Below, piece by piece: positions 1-8,038 of a stretch of DNA of 20,267 nucleotides. The stretch lies in the NCBI GenBank assembly GCA_018609965.1, contig JAHENP010000194.1, forward strand, positions 1 to 20,267, given 5' to 3'. This DNA is from Haloferacaceae archaeon (GTDB taxonomy: Archaea > Halobacteriota > Halobacteria > Halobacteriales > Haloferacaceae). Below the pieces are notes generated by a model. That model was not told the origin of the DNA, did not search any database, and worked only from the letters and a program-made list of their open reading frames with translations. Position numbers and translations under genes: made by a program. The first letter of the stretch is position 1. Every line of letters starts with the position of its first letter.

Positions 1-682
1 CAACGCGACGGCCGTGCTCGGTCCCGACACCGACGAGGAGCTGTTGGTCACCTCCCACGCCGACGCCCACGACATCGCCGAAGGGGCGATGGACAACGGC
101 GCCGGCACCGCGACAATCGTCGAGATCGCGACCGCGCTGTCGCGTCGCGCCGAGGAGCTGGAGACGAAGGTCCGCTTTGTCGCCTTCGGTGCCGAGGAGG
201 TCGGACTCGTTGGCTCGACCGTCGAGAGCGACGGCGTCGATCACGACCGGATCAAGGCGGTCGTCAACGCCGACTCGAACGTGTTCGGCCGGACGCTCCG
301 CGTGACCACCCACGGGTTCGACGAACTCGGTGCCGCGGCGCGGCGGGTCGCCGACCGGTTCGACCACCCGATCGAGGTGGTGCCGGACCACATCCCGCAC
401 AGCGACCACTGGCCGTTCGTCCGCCACGGCGTCCCCGGCTACATGATCAACGGGAAGACGGAGGGTCGCGGCCGCGGCTACGGCCACACGTTCGCGGACA
501 GCTTCGAGAAGCTGGAGGCGCGGAACCTGCGTGAGCAGGCGATCCTGCTGACCGCGCTCGTCGCGGATCTGGCCCGCGAAGACGTGACAATCGACTCCCG
601 CGAGGAGTCCGAGATCGCCGCCGAACTGGAGGCCGCCGGCCAGGCCGAGGGGATGAAGATCACCGGCGACTGGCCGTACTGA
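1..682 (+). CDS. M28-family zinc aminopeptidase, C-terminal part (5' end outside window)
   Basis: This is the C-terminal portion of a co-catalytic zinc exopeptidase of family M28. The frame is open from the first bases of the window, so the GTG at 14 is probably internal and the true start lies upstream. Visible metal-site motifs are HADAHD, then MDNGAG (bridging Asp), GAEEVGLVGS (catalytic and ligand Glu), VNADSN (ligand Asp) and SDHWPFVRHGVPGY (final ligand His region). This is the canonical M28 order. The family removes N-terminal residues from peptides, and haloarchaeal members are usually cytoplasmic and involved in peptide turnover. The protein ends in an acidic tail closing with ITGDWPY, and the stop is at 680-682. 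Nothing ties it to the neighbouring RiPP genes. It reads as the conserved left flank of the island. Confidence 0.9.
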   Translation, partial: NATAVLGPDTDEELLVTSHADAHDIAEGAMDNGAGTATIVEIATALSRRAEELETKVRFVAFGAEEVGLVGSTVESDGVDHDRIKAVVNADSNVFGRTLRVTTHGFDELGAAARRVADRFDHPIEVVPDHIPHSDHWPFVRHGVPGYMINGKTEGRGRGYGHTFADSFEKLEARNLREQAILLTALVADLAREDVTIDSREESEIAAELEAAGQAEGMKITGDWPY

Positions 683-755
683 TCGTCTGTCGAGAGGGTG
701 GCGACTCGTCGAAGTCGCAGACTTGTACATCACCTCGAAGACGTTTGTGCTGTTG

Positions 756-1444
756 TTAGTCGTCGCTTGACCCGGTGAGCGAAATCTCCTGTACTCGTTC
801 GGGCCGTGACGGACGAACGTCGGGGTACAACTCCTTCACTTTCTTGTGGTAGGCTGCGAACCCCATCTGCTCGGTGATGTGGCGTATCTGCTCGGGCGAG
901 AGCCCGTACAGATCCAGCAGTCGACGTTCGATTTTCCAGTCCAGCGACCCGCCCAGCGAGCCCTCGCCACGCCGGAGTTGATCGATATGCTCGGCAATCT
1001 CCGCGACCGTTTCCCGTCCCTTGGCTGTCGACAGTCGCTTGATTGGAATCGGGAGCGAGCGAATCTGTCCGAGTGTCAGCTTTGCGAACGACTGGGCGCC
1101 GTCAAGTTCGTCGAACCGCTTGAACAGTTAGTAGTCGAACAGCCGAGAGTTCGTGACCCGTAGAGAAACCCGTGGAATACCCGGTCATCGAGGTCGTCAG
1201 GAATCGACTTGACGGTCGCCCACCTGTCGTCGCTGTCGTGACCCCCGATTGTCCCCGAGTGGTCGCCACGGAGCCTGGACACGTGCACTGACTGCGGGCA
1301 GTAGACGGTGCCGTCCTCGTAGAGGGCGGTGAACGCGACGCCAGCCTGTCGGACGAACAGTTGTCACCCTCGTACAGTGTTCGGTCTCTGTACCGAATTC
1401 TGTCGTCTCTGTGCTGGAGCCTGAACCGTTCGAGCGGGTCGTCC
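756..1444 (-). pseudogene. Remnant of Eco57I-like adenine DNA methylase/type IIG restriction enzyme, C-terminal target-recognition region
   Basis: Reading the minus strand gives protein-like pieces in alternating frames. The order is RIRYRDRTLYEGDN, then after a 1-nt shift FVRQAGVAFTALYEDG and TVYCPQSV, then PDDLDDRVFHGFLYG. After another shift comes NSRLFDY, an in-frame TAA at 1128-1130, and LFKRFDELDGAQSF...LTLGQIRSLPIP. The last frame stays open for about 120 codons, contains LDWKIERRLLDLYGLSPEQI, and stops at 756. The 'NSRLFxYLFK...QSFAxLTLGQIRxLPIP' and 'LYGL' end match what I know of the C-terminal specificity region of Eco57I-type methylases. At least two frameshifts and one stop make it non-functional. 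It probably belongs with the methylase fragment at 1680-2110. Family assignment is from motif memory, not a search. Confidence 0.65.
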
Positions 1445-1489
1445 CGCTCGTCGTAGCTGTCGCCGTATACGTGCGCCACGTCGCCGTGC

Positions 1490-1647
1490 GGGGTCGTCGG
1501 TGACGATGTGGTCGTTGACCATCCGATTGCGGTACTCGAACGTGAGACCACAGTGTGAACACGTCCTTTTTGCCGGGACGGCCACCGTGTGGGCGTGGTC
1601 CACCGCCTGCAGCCGGGACACTGGACGACATGGCCGTCCGTGCTCAT
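1490..1647 (-). pseudogene. Frameshifted small zinc-ribbon protein remnant
   Basis: On the minus strand an ATG at 1647 begins MSTDGHVVQCPGC. The protein-like sequence continues only after a frame change, as AVDHAHTVAVPAKRTCSHCG followed by LTFEYRNRMVNDHIVTDD. The CPGC and CSHC pairs, about 20 residues apart, would form a four-cysteine zinc ribbon of the kind common in tiny haloarchaeal proteins. The shift between the two Cys pairs destroys the reading frame. It sits inside a run of other decayed coding pieces and may be an independent small gene or an insert in the methylase remnant. No function can be assigned. Confidence 0.45.
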
Positions 1648-1679
1648 CTCGACGCTGCGTTTCGATACACACAACGTGT

Positions 1680-2108
1680 TAATAGAGACGGAACTCCTCC
1701 CGCATCTGCTCGGCGGTCGCGTCGTCGTCGACGTACCGGAACGGCTCGATCTCCCCCGTATCACGCACCGCGCTTAGGAAATCTCGCCGGCATGTGCGGC
1801 CTCGAGTTGCGCGAGTCCACCCTCGCTGTTGATGCCAGCGCGGCGCTTGTCGCCGACAAGCGTCGTACTGTCGAACGTGCGGTCCGGCTCCGCGTCGTCG
1901 ACATGGAAGTGGGCCACGAGCGAGTCCATATTCACGTCGTCACCGAACCAGTTTGCGCCGAGGACGTGAAACTGCTCCAGCATGTGCTTCTCAACGAGGT
2001 GTTGGCGGACTGCCGCGTGGTCTTCCCGCAGCAGCGTCTTCGGGGGAACGAACGCCAGTCACCGGTTGCGGTGTCGTCGTACGCAGTGCCGGTGACCTCA
2101 GACGACTG
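1680..2108 (-). pseudogene. Remnant of adenine DNA methylase, middle portion, plus an unassigned fragment
   Basis: Immediately after the LanM1 stop the minus strand reads SSEVTGTAYDDTATGDW. After a frame change it reads AFVPPKTLLREDHAAVRQHL, then VEKHMLEQFHVLGANWFGDD and a stretch ending HAGEIS at a TAA (1774). The PPKTLLRED...VRQHLVEKHMLEQ pattern resembles the region after the catalytic motif of N6-adenine methylases, where the usual form is 'FVVPKTLLR...LRxxLLE...LE'. The NPPY-type catalytic motif itself is not present here. A further frame carries DFLSAVRDTGEIEPFRYV...MREEFRLY before a TAA near 1682; I do not recognise that piece. Position and strand suggest these are the front part of the remnant at 756-1444, truncated where the LanM1 gene ends. 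Confidence 0.5.
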
Positions 2109-2110
2109 TG

Positions 2111-5110
2111 TCACCTCCGCAGGACCAGACACGGTAGTCCTGGTTCGACACACCGGGCGAGCGCGTACCCGACGCCCGTGTACCCGTGTCGGAGCGTCGG
2201 GTCGGCGACACGAACGCCGGCTGTCGGGAGTTCGTACTGCCCGCGCCGAGCGACGCGAGCTAGGAGTCGGTCTGCGAGTTCGCCGGCGGCGGCCACGTCC
2301 CCAGCGGCGACGGAGAGCGTGAGTCGCCCTGCTGTCCCACCTCGGAGTTCGTCCCCACGACGGTCGGTCCTGGACAGATCGAACGAGGCGCTCGGGAGTC
2401 CGGCGTCGAGTCCGATTCGTGTCGCCGCGTCTGGCTGTCGCGTCCAAGACGCAACGGTCTCGGCAGCCGCCTCACGGAAGCGGTCACAGCCGGTCTCACT
2501 CCAAGCGTGCGCGAGGGCGTACACGACCCCGCCCCCGCCCCGGTCGAAGGTTGGCTCCTCACGCTGCCACTCGTCGGCCCGGTTGAGCAGTCGGTCGCCG
2601 AGCGCAACGACTCGCGACCGGACGGACTCGTTGTCCGTCCGTCGAGCAACGCCAGTGGTCGCCGCAACGGCACCGGCGAGCCCGCCGTCGAGAGCGACTG
2701 TCTCCGCGGGAGCCGTCATGTGAGCGAGGTCCACCCCGGCAGACACCACACGACCGTCGGCCAGCAACGAGCCGGCGACGACCAGTCCGTAGCCTGCGGT
2801 CGCAGGGCAGGCGACTGCGTCCGGTGGGGCCGTGACGACCGGATTGAGAAGTGACTGCGTCCGATCACGGTACGCGCCTGTCCCGTCGAGCGTGGCCAGC
2901 GCGGCCCCGAGGACGACGAGACCGGTCTGTCCGCGGAAGAGTCCGACACCGACATCCGTGACAGTCGGGACTGCCGTCGCCGTCTGGTCGAACCGGCTCC
3001 ACACACGCGACCCACCGCCCGGCGTCTCGCCGGCGGCGACGACACGCTCGAACGCCCCCTGTGCGGCGCTCCACGGGGTCGCCTGATGGGCCGTCGCCCC
3101 GTGTGCGGCGCCGCAAGTGTCACCTGCGCACACGTCTGGAGTCTCACTGCCGCTCGTGGTGCCTGTGAGCGGTTCGTCTGTGTCCTCGCTCAGCGACGCG
3201 CGGACGATGGCGACAGCCTCTGCGAGTCGGTCCTCGTCTGCCCGCGCCAGTCGCGCCCGTACCCTGTCGAGTCCTGACATGTTGGCGAGATCATAGACAG
3301 CTACGCCGTCGTGCTTGACGACAGTTGCGTCCGATCGCCCCGTGAACCGAGGCCGGTCGAGCCGTTTCAGCGCGGTTCGTTCAGCCTGCAACACTGCGAG
3401 CGGGCGCCGGCCGGCGGTCCCGTCGAACGCGGGAGCAGCGAGTCGGTCGACGGTGACCCCGAACCGTGCGCCGTCAGCCAACACCTCCGGCTGCCGCAGT
3501 CGGTCGAGCGTCTGACGGTACGACTTGGTCGGTCGGTAGACGAACCGTACGGGCAGGTCGGCGAGGTGGTCGATCAGTGGGGTGTCGCCGGCGGCACGCC
3601 GTGCACACACCGCACGGTGTGTGTGCTCGAACCCATCGACGACCGCGTCGACGTACTCGGATGGACCGGCCGGCTCGCCGTCGACTCGAGGTGCGTCTGC
3701 GGCGGCGTCCGCCTCAGTCCGGGCTACCTCCAGGTGCATCGCGTCTGTTGCGACGGCCCGAACGACCGTCTTTGTCGTCGACTCTGCTACCTCCGGGGTC
3801 GGTGCCGCGGAGGACGCGACCAACGACCGGGCCTGTGTCTCACGACCGGTCTGAATCCGGTACGGCAACGTCGCAGTCGACAGCGGTGTCTCGTCGACGG
3901 CGCGACCGAACCCCCAGTCGTACGGTCGATTGTCGGGATCTAAGTATGGGTGACAGATCGTCTCGGCGTCGACGAGCGCCGGACTCTCGTCGGCGACAAC
4001 CACGTTGTCGGCGTGGCAGTCGGTCGTCTCGGTGAGCCAGGCGAGACAACACAGAGCACCGAACCGACGGTAGTATCGGCGTGTCGTCGACTCACCCGTC
4101 GGTTGAGTCGGCTCCAGCATCGCCGTCCACCCGTAGCCGTCTCGCACGAGACACGTGGGCTGTCGAAGCCGCGGAACGTCGGCGTCGGCTCCGAGGTCGT
4201 CGGCGAGCGCGCCGAGTGCGGCCTCCGGCCGGACGGTACGCGGCTTGTAGACGACACTGACCCCCCGCTCGAACGTGACGCGACAGGTGACGCGCCCGTC
4301 GCCGTGGCTGTCGTCCGTGAGTGGCTGCACGGCAGTCACTGGCCCGAGCGACTCACAGTCGCCGAACTGCTCTGTGAGTGCCCGCCGGTCGTCGTCTAGC
4401 CGTCGAGCGAACGTCACGACGGCGTTCCGCCATTGCCGAACCCGTGTCGAGAGTAGCCGTCCGAACACGGGATACGCCAGACACAGGTCGACGAGTCCGT
4501 CGTTGAACAGGTACGCGAGGAAGTTCTCGTACACCTCCGTCTCTGGGGCACTCTCGTCGGTGACCGGCATCTCACTCGGTGTGGTGTGCTGTTGCCTGGC
4601 GCGATCAAACTGTACACACAGGAGTTCGAGAAACTCTCGTTCGAACCGCGACCGGAACGCAGCTTCGAAGGAGTCGACGGCTGCCTCCGACACGGGGACG
4701 GCCGGCAGTCCGTCACGGGCCGCCGCCGCAAGTGCCGCCGTCAGCGGGCCGAACGGCCGCGGCGACGCGCCGTCGTGGTCGGCCGACGGTGTATACGTCT
4801 TGACCACCTCAGCACCGTGTGGCTCCGGGTCGCGAGCGGTCGCGTCTGCGACAACCGTGTCCAGTCGGTCGACCCACGGAGACACAGTCGTCGCCTGCTC
4901 GGCTGCGGCGGCACGCCGACAGTCCGCCCGGGTAACCCCCAACACGGCGAGCCGTTCGTCGAAGCTGTCGCCGTAGACGGCCGCCCAGTCGTCGACGACT
5001 GGAGTGTCTGACGCGGGCTCGTCGGCGAGTATCTCGGCGTTGATGCGTTCGGGGATCGTCGCACCCTCGGCGGTGAGTCGTCGTCGCTCTGTTGGGGTGA
5101 ACCCAGTCAC
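2111..5110 (-). CDS. Class II lanthipeptide synthetase homologue LanM1: intact dehydratase site, cyclase domain without zinc ligands
   Basis: A 999-residue LanM homologue, the usual length for the family. LanM proteins phosphorylate Ser/Thr of a precursor peptide and eliminate phosphate, then a LanC domain closes thioethers. In the dehydratase domain (about 1-560) the expected residues are present: VYKPR with Lys289, DxHxxN as Asp364/His366/Asn369, DAE as Asp381/Glu383, and RFVYRPT with Arg522 and Thr528. The LanC-like domain (about 690-999) keeps GxxG helical repeats and the C-terminal HGYTGVGYALAR but lacks the catalytic set. The usual AHG is FDRGGGG (855-861), WCHG is not seen around 901-912, and CHG is LRGG (922-925). 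I infer dehydration without zinc-dependent cyclisation. The start is GTG 5110; an in-frame stop lies about 25 codons upstream with no better start. The gene is divergent from leuS. Confidence 0.88.
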   Translation of the reverse strand: MTGFTPTERRRLTAEGATIPERINAEILADEPASDTPVVDDWAAVYGDSFDERLAVLGVTRADCRRAAAAEQATTVSPWVDRLDTVVADATARDPEPHGAEVVKTYTPSADHDGASPRPFGPLTAALAAAARDGLPAVPVSEAAVDSFEAAFRSRFEREFLELLCVQFDRARQQHTTPSEMPVTDESAPETEVYENFLAYLFNDGLVDLCLAYPVFGRLLSTRVRQWRNAVVTFARRLDDDRRALTEQFGDCESLGPVTAVQPLTDDSHGDGRVTCRVTFERGVSVVYKPRTVRPEAALGALADDLGADADVPRLRQPTCLVRDGYGWTAMLEPTQPTGESTTRRYYRRFGALCCLAWLTETTDCHADNVVVADESPALVDAETICHPYLDPDNRPYDWGFGRAVDETPLSTATLPYRIQTGRETQARSLVASSAAPTPEVAESTTKTVVRAVATDAMHLEVARTEADAAADAPRVDGEPAGPSEYVDAVVDGFEHTHRAVCARRAAGDTPLIDHLADLPVRFVYRPTKSYRQTLDRLRQPEVLADGARFGVTVDRLAAPAFDGTAGRRPLAVLQAERTALKRLDRPRFTGRSDATVVKHDGVAVYDLANMSGLDRVRARLARADEDRLAEAVAIVRASLSEDTDEPLTGTTSGSETPDVCAGDTCGAAHGATAHQATPWSAAQGAFERVVAAGETPGGGSRVWSRFDQTATAVPTVTDVGVGLFRGQTGLVVLGAALATLDGTGAYRDRTQSLLNPVVTAPPDAVACPATAGYGLVVAGSLLADGRVVSAGVDLAHMTAPAETVALDGGLAGAVAATTGVARRTDNESVRSRVVALGDRLLNRADEWQREEPTFDRGGGGVVYALAHAWSETGCDRFREAAAETVASWTRQPDAATRIGLDAGLPSASFDLSRTDRRGDELRGGTAGRLTLSVAAGDVAAAGELADRLLARVARRGQYELPTAGVRVADPTLRHGYTGVGYALARCVEPGLPCLVLRR

Positions 5111-5230
5111 TGTGTCGACCTCTGGCGGCTGTCTGTCTGCTTGGTGTCTCTCTGCTTAGCTTGTGTCTCTGTCACACGAGTAGTTATTTAGCCGTCTGTG
5201 TCAAGCTTTTTGGCTGTGCGTCCGCAACTG

Positions 5231-5341
5231 CTATCCGAACACGTCGTAGCTACGGCCGAAGATGCGGTAGCCGTCGGCCTACCCGTTCGTTAACTCGTAG
5301 CGGTAGCTGACCGTGACAGCTGTGACCGTGAGAACGGAAGA
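5231..5341 (-). other. Intergenic coding-like remnant between LanM1 and leuS
   Basis: The roughly 250-nt divergent gap holds no intact gene. On the minus strand one frame reads TVTAVTVSYRYELTNG, an in-frame TAG (5279-5281), ADGYRIFGRSYDVFG, and a final TAG (5231-5233). There is no start codon. It looks like the tail of a lost gene, but no family is recognised. An AT-rich element near 5187-5192 (taaata on the minus strand) may be the TATA box of LanM1, which would leave a leader of roughly 50 nt. Confidence 0.25.
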
Positions 5342-5342
5342 T

Positions 5343-5348
5343 TATAAA
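5343..5348 (+). promoter_or_regulatory. TATA box of the leuS-MFS operon
   Basis: The sequence attataaacc holds TATAAA. Its centre is about 29.5 nt upstream of the GTG at 5375 but only about 17 nt from the ATG at 5363. Haloarchaeal transcription usually starts 25-30 nt after the box centre, so the first codon on a leaderless transcript would be the GTG. Confidence 0.6.
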
Positions 5349-5374
5349 CCTGAAGCTGAAATATGTGTGCTACT

Positions 5375-8038
5375 GTGAATCTGGAGGGAACTGACGAACG
5401 ACGGTTCGACCACCGTGAGGTGGAGTTGAAGTGGCAACGGGCCTGGGAGGCGAACTCAGTGTTCGCTGTCTCCGACGAGGCAGACAACCCGGTGTACGTG
5501 CTTGCGATGTTCCCGTACACCTCCGGGAACCTCCACATGGGACACGTCCGGAACTACACGATCACGGACTCGTACGCGCGATTTGTTCGACTCCGGGAGG
5601 GGTCGGTTCTCCACCCGATGGGGTGGGACGCGTTCGGACTCCCGGCAGAGAACGCCGCCGAGCAACGCGACACAGATCCGCGGGCGTTCACAGAGTCGTG
5701 TATCGAGTCGATGCGCGACCAGCTCCAGCAGATGGGGTTCGGCTACGACTGGCGTCGCGAGGTGAAGACGTGTGATCCGGACTACTACCGGTGGAATCAG
5801 TGGCTGTTCCGCCGATTCTGGGACGCTGGCCTGGTGGAGCGTCAGGAGACGACGCTGAACTGGTGTGACTCCTGTGAGACAGTCCTCGCAGACGAGCAGG
5901 TCGAGGGTGAAGAGCGAAGGTGTTGGCGGTGTGATACTCAGATCCGGGAACGGGAACTTCCCCAGTGGTTCTTCACAATCACGGACTACGCCGACGAACT
6001 GCTCGCGGAGTTAGACCGGCTGGACAACTGGCCGACGAACGTCCGGGAGATGCAGCGCAACTGGATCGGCCGTAAGGAGGGACACGTCCTCGGACTCGAT
6101 ACCGAGCTCCTGGAGGAGAAGACGACGCTTGACGTGTTCACCACGCGGCTGGACACGCTGTACGGCGCGACGTTCGTGGCCGTGTCACCGGACCACCCGA
6201 TGGCCGAACAGTTGGCCGAGGCAGACGAGACGGTCGCAGGTTACCGCGACCGTGCGGCAGCCAGCGACGACGACGGCCTCCCACAGACCAGCGGCGTCAA
6301 GACAGACGCACGCGCGATCAACCCAGCAACCGGTGAGTCCCTGCCGGTATACGTCGCCGACTACGTCTTAGACGACGTGGGTACCGGAGCGATCTACGCC
6401 GTCCCAGCACACGACGAGCGTGACCACGCCTTCGCCGAGGAACACGACATCCCGGTCAAACGGGTCGTCGTGCCCGAAGATGACACCCAAGACACAGCCG
6501 AACCGTTCACAGACGACGGTGTGCTCGTGAACTCCGGTGACCACGACGGGACAGCCAGCGAGACAGCCCGCGAACGGTTCGCGGACACGTTCGACGCCAC
6601 GGAACGGACGGAGTACGACCTCCGTGACTGGGCAATCTCCCGGCAGCGCTACTGGGGAACTCCGATTCCGTTAGTCGAGTGTGACGACTGCGGAACGGTA
6701 CCGGTGCCGGACGACCGGCTCCCGGTCGAACTCCCCGAGTTCGTCCACACGACCGGCAACCCGTTGGACGCGGCCACTGACTGGAAGCAGACGACGTGTC
6801 CGAACTGTGACGGGTCGGCCGTCAGGGAGACGGACACGATGAACACGTTCGTCGGCTCCTCGTGGTACTTCCTGCGGTACGTCTCACCGTCATTGGAGAC
6901 GGCACCGTTCGACCCTGACCGGGCCAGCGACTGGCTCCCGGTCGACCGGTACGTAGGTGGATCAGAGCACGCAGTTATGCACCTGCTGTACGCACGGTTC
7001 TTCACGAAGGTGTTGGAGGATATCGACCTGCTTGACGGCGTCCGTGAGCCGTTCGACCACCTCACGACACAGGGGATGGTGTTGGGCGAGAACGGTGAGA
7101 AGATGTCCAAGAGTAAAGGGAACGGCGTCTCACCGACCGAGCTGGTGGAGGAGTACGGCGCAGACACGGCCCGTACGTTCGTCAGTGAGGCCGCCCACCC
7201 GGAGACGGAGTTCGCTTGGGACCCGGAGGGGGTCGCGAACGCCCACCAGTTCCTGCAGGGAGTCTACCGGTTGACGGCCTCGTACACCGACGGCGACTTC
7301 GAGACGACGAACGCCGACCGGGCTGCAGACGAGTACGTCCGCCGGGTCGTCGACGCGACCGTTGAGGAGGCTGCAAAAAAGTACGACGCGTTCCGGTTCA
7401 ACCACGCTGTCCGGACGGTCCGGCAGTTGGTTTCGCTGCTTCGGCGCTACCGTGACGCCACGACACCGGACGACGAGACGTTCGAACACGGTCTAACAGC
7501 AGTGTTGACGGTCCTGTCGCCTGTCGCACCGCACGTCTGTGAGGAGGCGTGGGCGTCGCTGGGCAACGACTCGATGTTGGCGACCGGAGACTGGCCGGCG
7601 ACAGAGGTCCCCGACAACTACGACATCGAGCGAGCGCTCGTCGACGCCACCCGTGAGGACATCTACAACATCTTAGGGACGGTCGGCATCGACGATCCGC
7701 TGCGGATCGACCTCACCGTCGCGCCGGCGTGGCGCCACCGTGCGTACCGACTCGCCCGTGAGGCCGACGACGACGTGGTCGGGACGGTGATGGCCGACGA
7801 CCAACTCCGGTCGGTCGGGTCGGCGGCTGCCGACTACGCGAAGGAGTTAGCCCCCCAGGCCAGCGCGCTGGAGCCGCAGCTGTCGCCGGAGCAGGAACGG
7901 GAGACGCTGGAGCGCGCACGGTGGCTGCTGGAAGACGAGTTCGACGCGAAAGTGACGGTCACAGCCTCTGACGATCCGACTGGCACGGACGCGAAGCCCG
8001 GTCGCCCAGAGATCGACATCACCCCCACCGATTCGTGA
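5375..8038 (+). CDS. leuS: Leucyl-tRNA synthetase (LeuRS), complete, inside the RiPP island
   Basis: Charges tRNA-Leu with leucine. From GTG 5375 the protein is 887 aa (ATG 5363 would add four residues). In order it shows the class I HMGH signature (54-57) in PYTSGNLHMGHVRNY, a zinc motif NWCDSCE...CWRC, an inserted CP1 editing domain with TTRLDT (256-261) and AVPAHDERDH, and KMSKSKGN (576-583). The anticodon-binding domain follows, then a C-terminal domain ending PGRPEIDITPTDS. All catalytic motifs are intact. In the Thr-rich editing motif TTRPDT, Pro is replaced by Leu. The stop overlaps the MFS start by 4 nt (GTGA), so the two are translationally coupled. Housekeeping leuS is not normally found between lanthipeptide enzymes. 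I infer a second, inhibitor-resistant LeuRS giving self-immunity. The alternative is that this is the only leuS and the cluster inserted around it. Confidence 0.97.
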   Translation: MNLEGTDERRFDHREVELKWQRAWEANSVFAVSDEADNPVYVLAMFPYTSGNLHMGHVRNYTITDSYARFVRLREGSVLHPMGWDAFGLPAENAAEQRDTDPRAFTESCIESMRDQLQQMGFGYDWRREVKTCDPDYYRWNQWLFRRFWDAGLVERQETTLNWCDSCETVLADEQVEGEERRCWRCDTQIRERELPQWFFTITDYADELLAELDRLDNWPTNVREMQRNWIGRKEGHVLGLDTELLEEKTTLDVFTTRLDTLYGATFVAVSPDHPMAEQLAEADETVAGYRDRAAASDDDGLPQTSGVKTDARAINPATGESLPVYVADYVLDDVGTGAIYAVPAHDERDHAFAEEHDIPVKRVVVPEDDTQDTAEPFTDDGVLVNSGDHDGTASETARERFADTFDATERTEYDLRDWAISRQRYWGTPIPLVECDDCGTVPVPDDRLPVELPEFVHTTGNPLDAATDWKQTTCPNCDGSAVRETDTMNTFVGSSWYFLRYVSPSLETAPFDPDRASDWLPVDRYVGGSEHAVMHLLYARFFTKVLEDIDLLDGVREPFDHLTTQGMVLGENGEKMSKSKGNGVSPTELVEEYGADTARTFVSEAAHPETEFAWDPEGVANAHQFLQGVYRLTASYTDGDFETTNADRAADEYVRRVVDATVEEAAKKYDAFRFNHAVRTVRQLVSLLRRYRDATTPDDETFEHGLTAVLTVLSPVAPHVCEEAWASLGNDSMLATGDWPATEVPDNYDIERALVDATREDIYNILGTVGIDDPLRIDLTVAPAWRHRAYRLAREADDDVVGTVMADDQLRSVGSAAADYAKELAPQASALEPQLSPEQERETLERARWLLEDEFDAKVTVTASDDPTGTDAKPGRPEIDITPTDS

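Noticed and set aside
683..2110. Possible insertion sequence or transposase in the decayed left region
   Set aside because: No terminal inverted repeats, target duplication or DDE/HUH motifs are visible. The readable pieces fit a DNA methylase better.
5111..5362. A second precursor peptide next to LanM1
   Set aside because: No short ORF with a start codon and a Cys/Ser/Thr-rich C-terminus exists on either strand of this gap.
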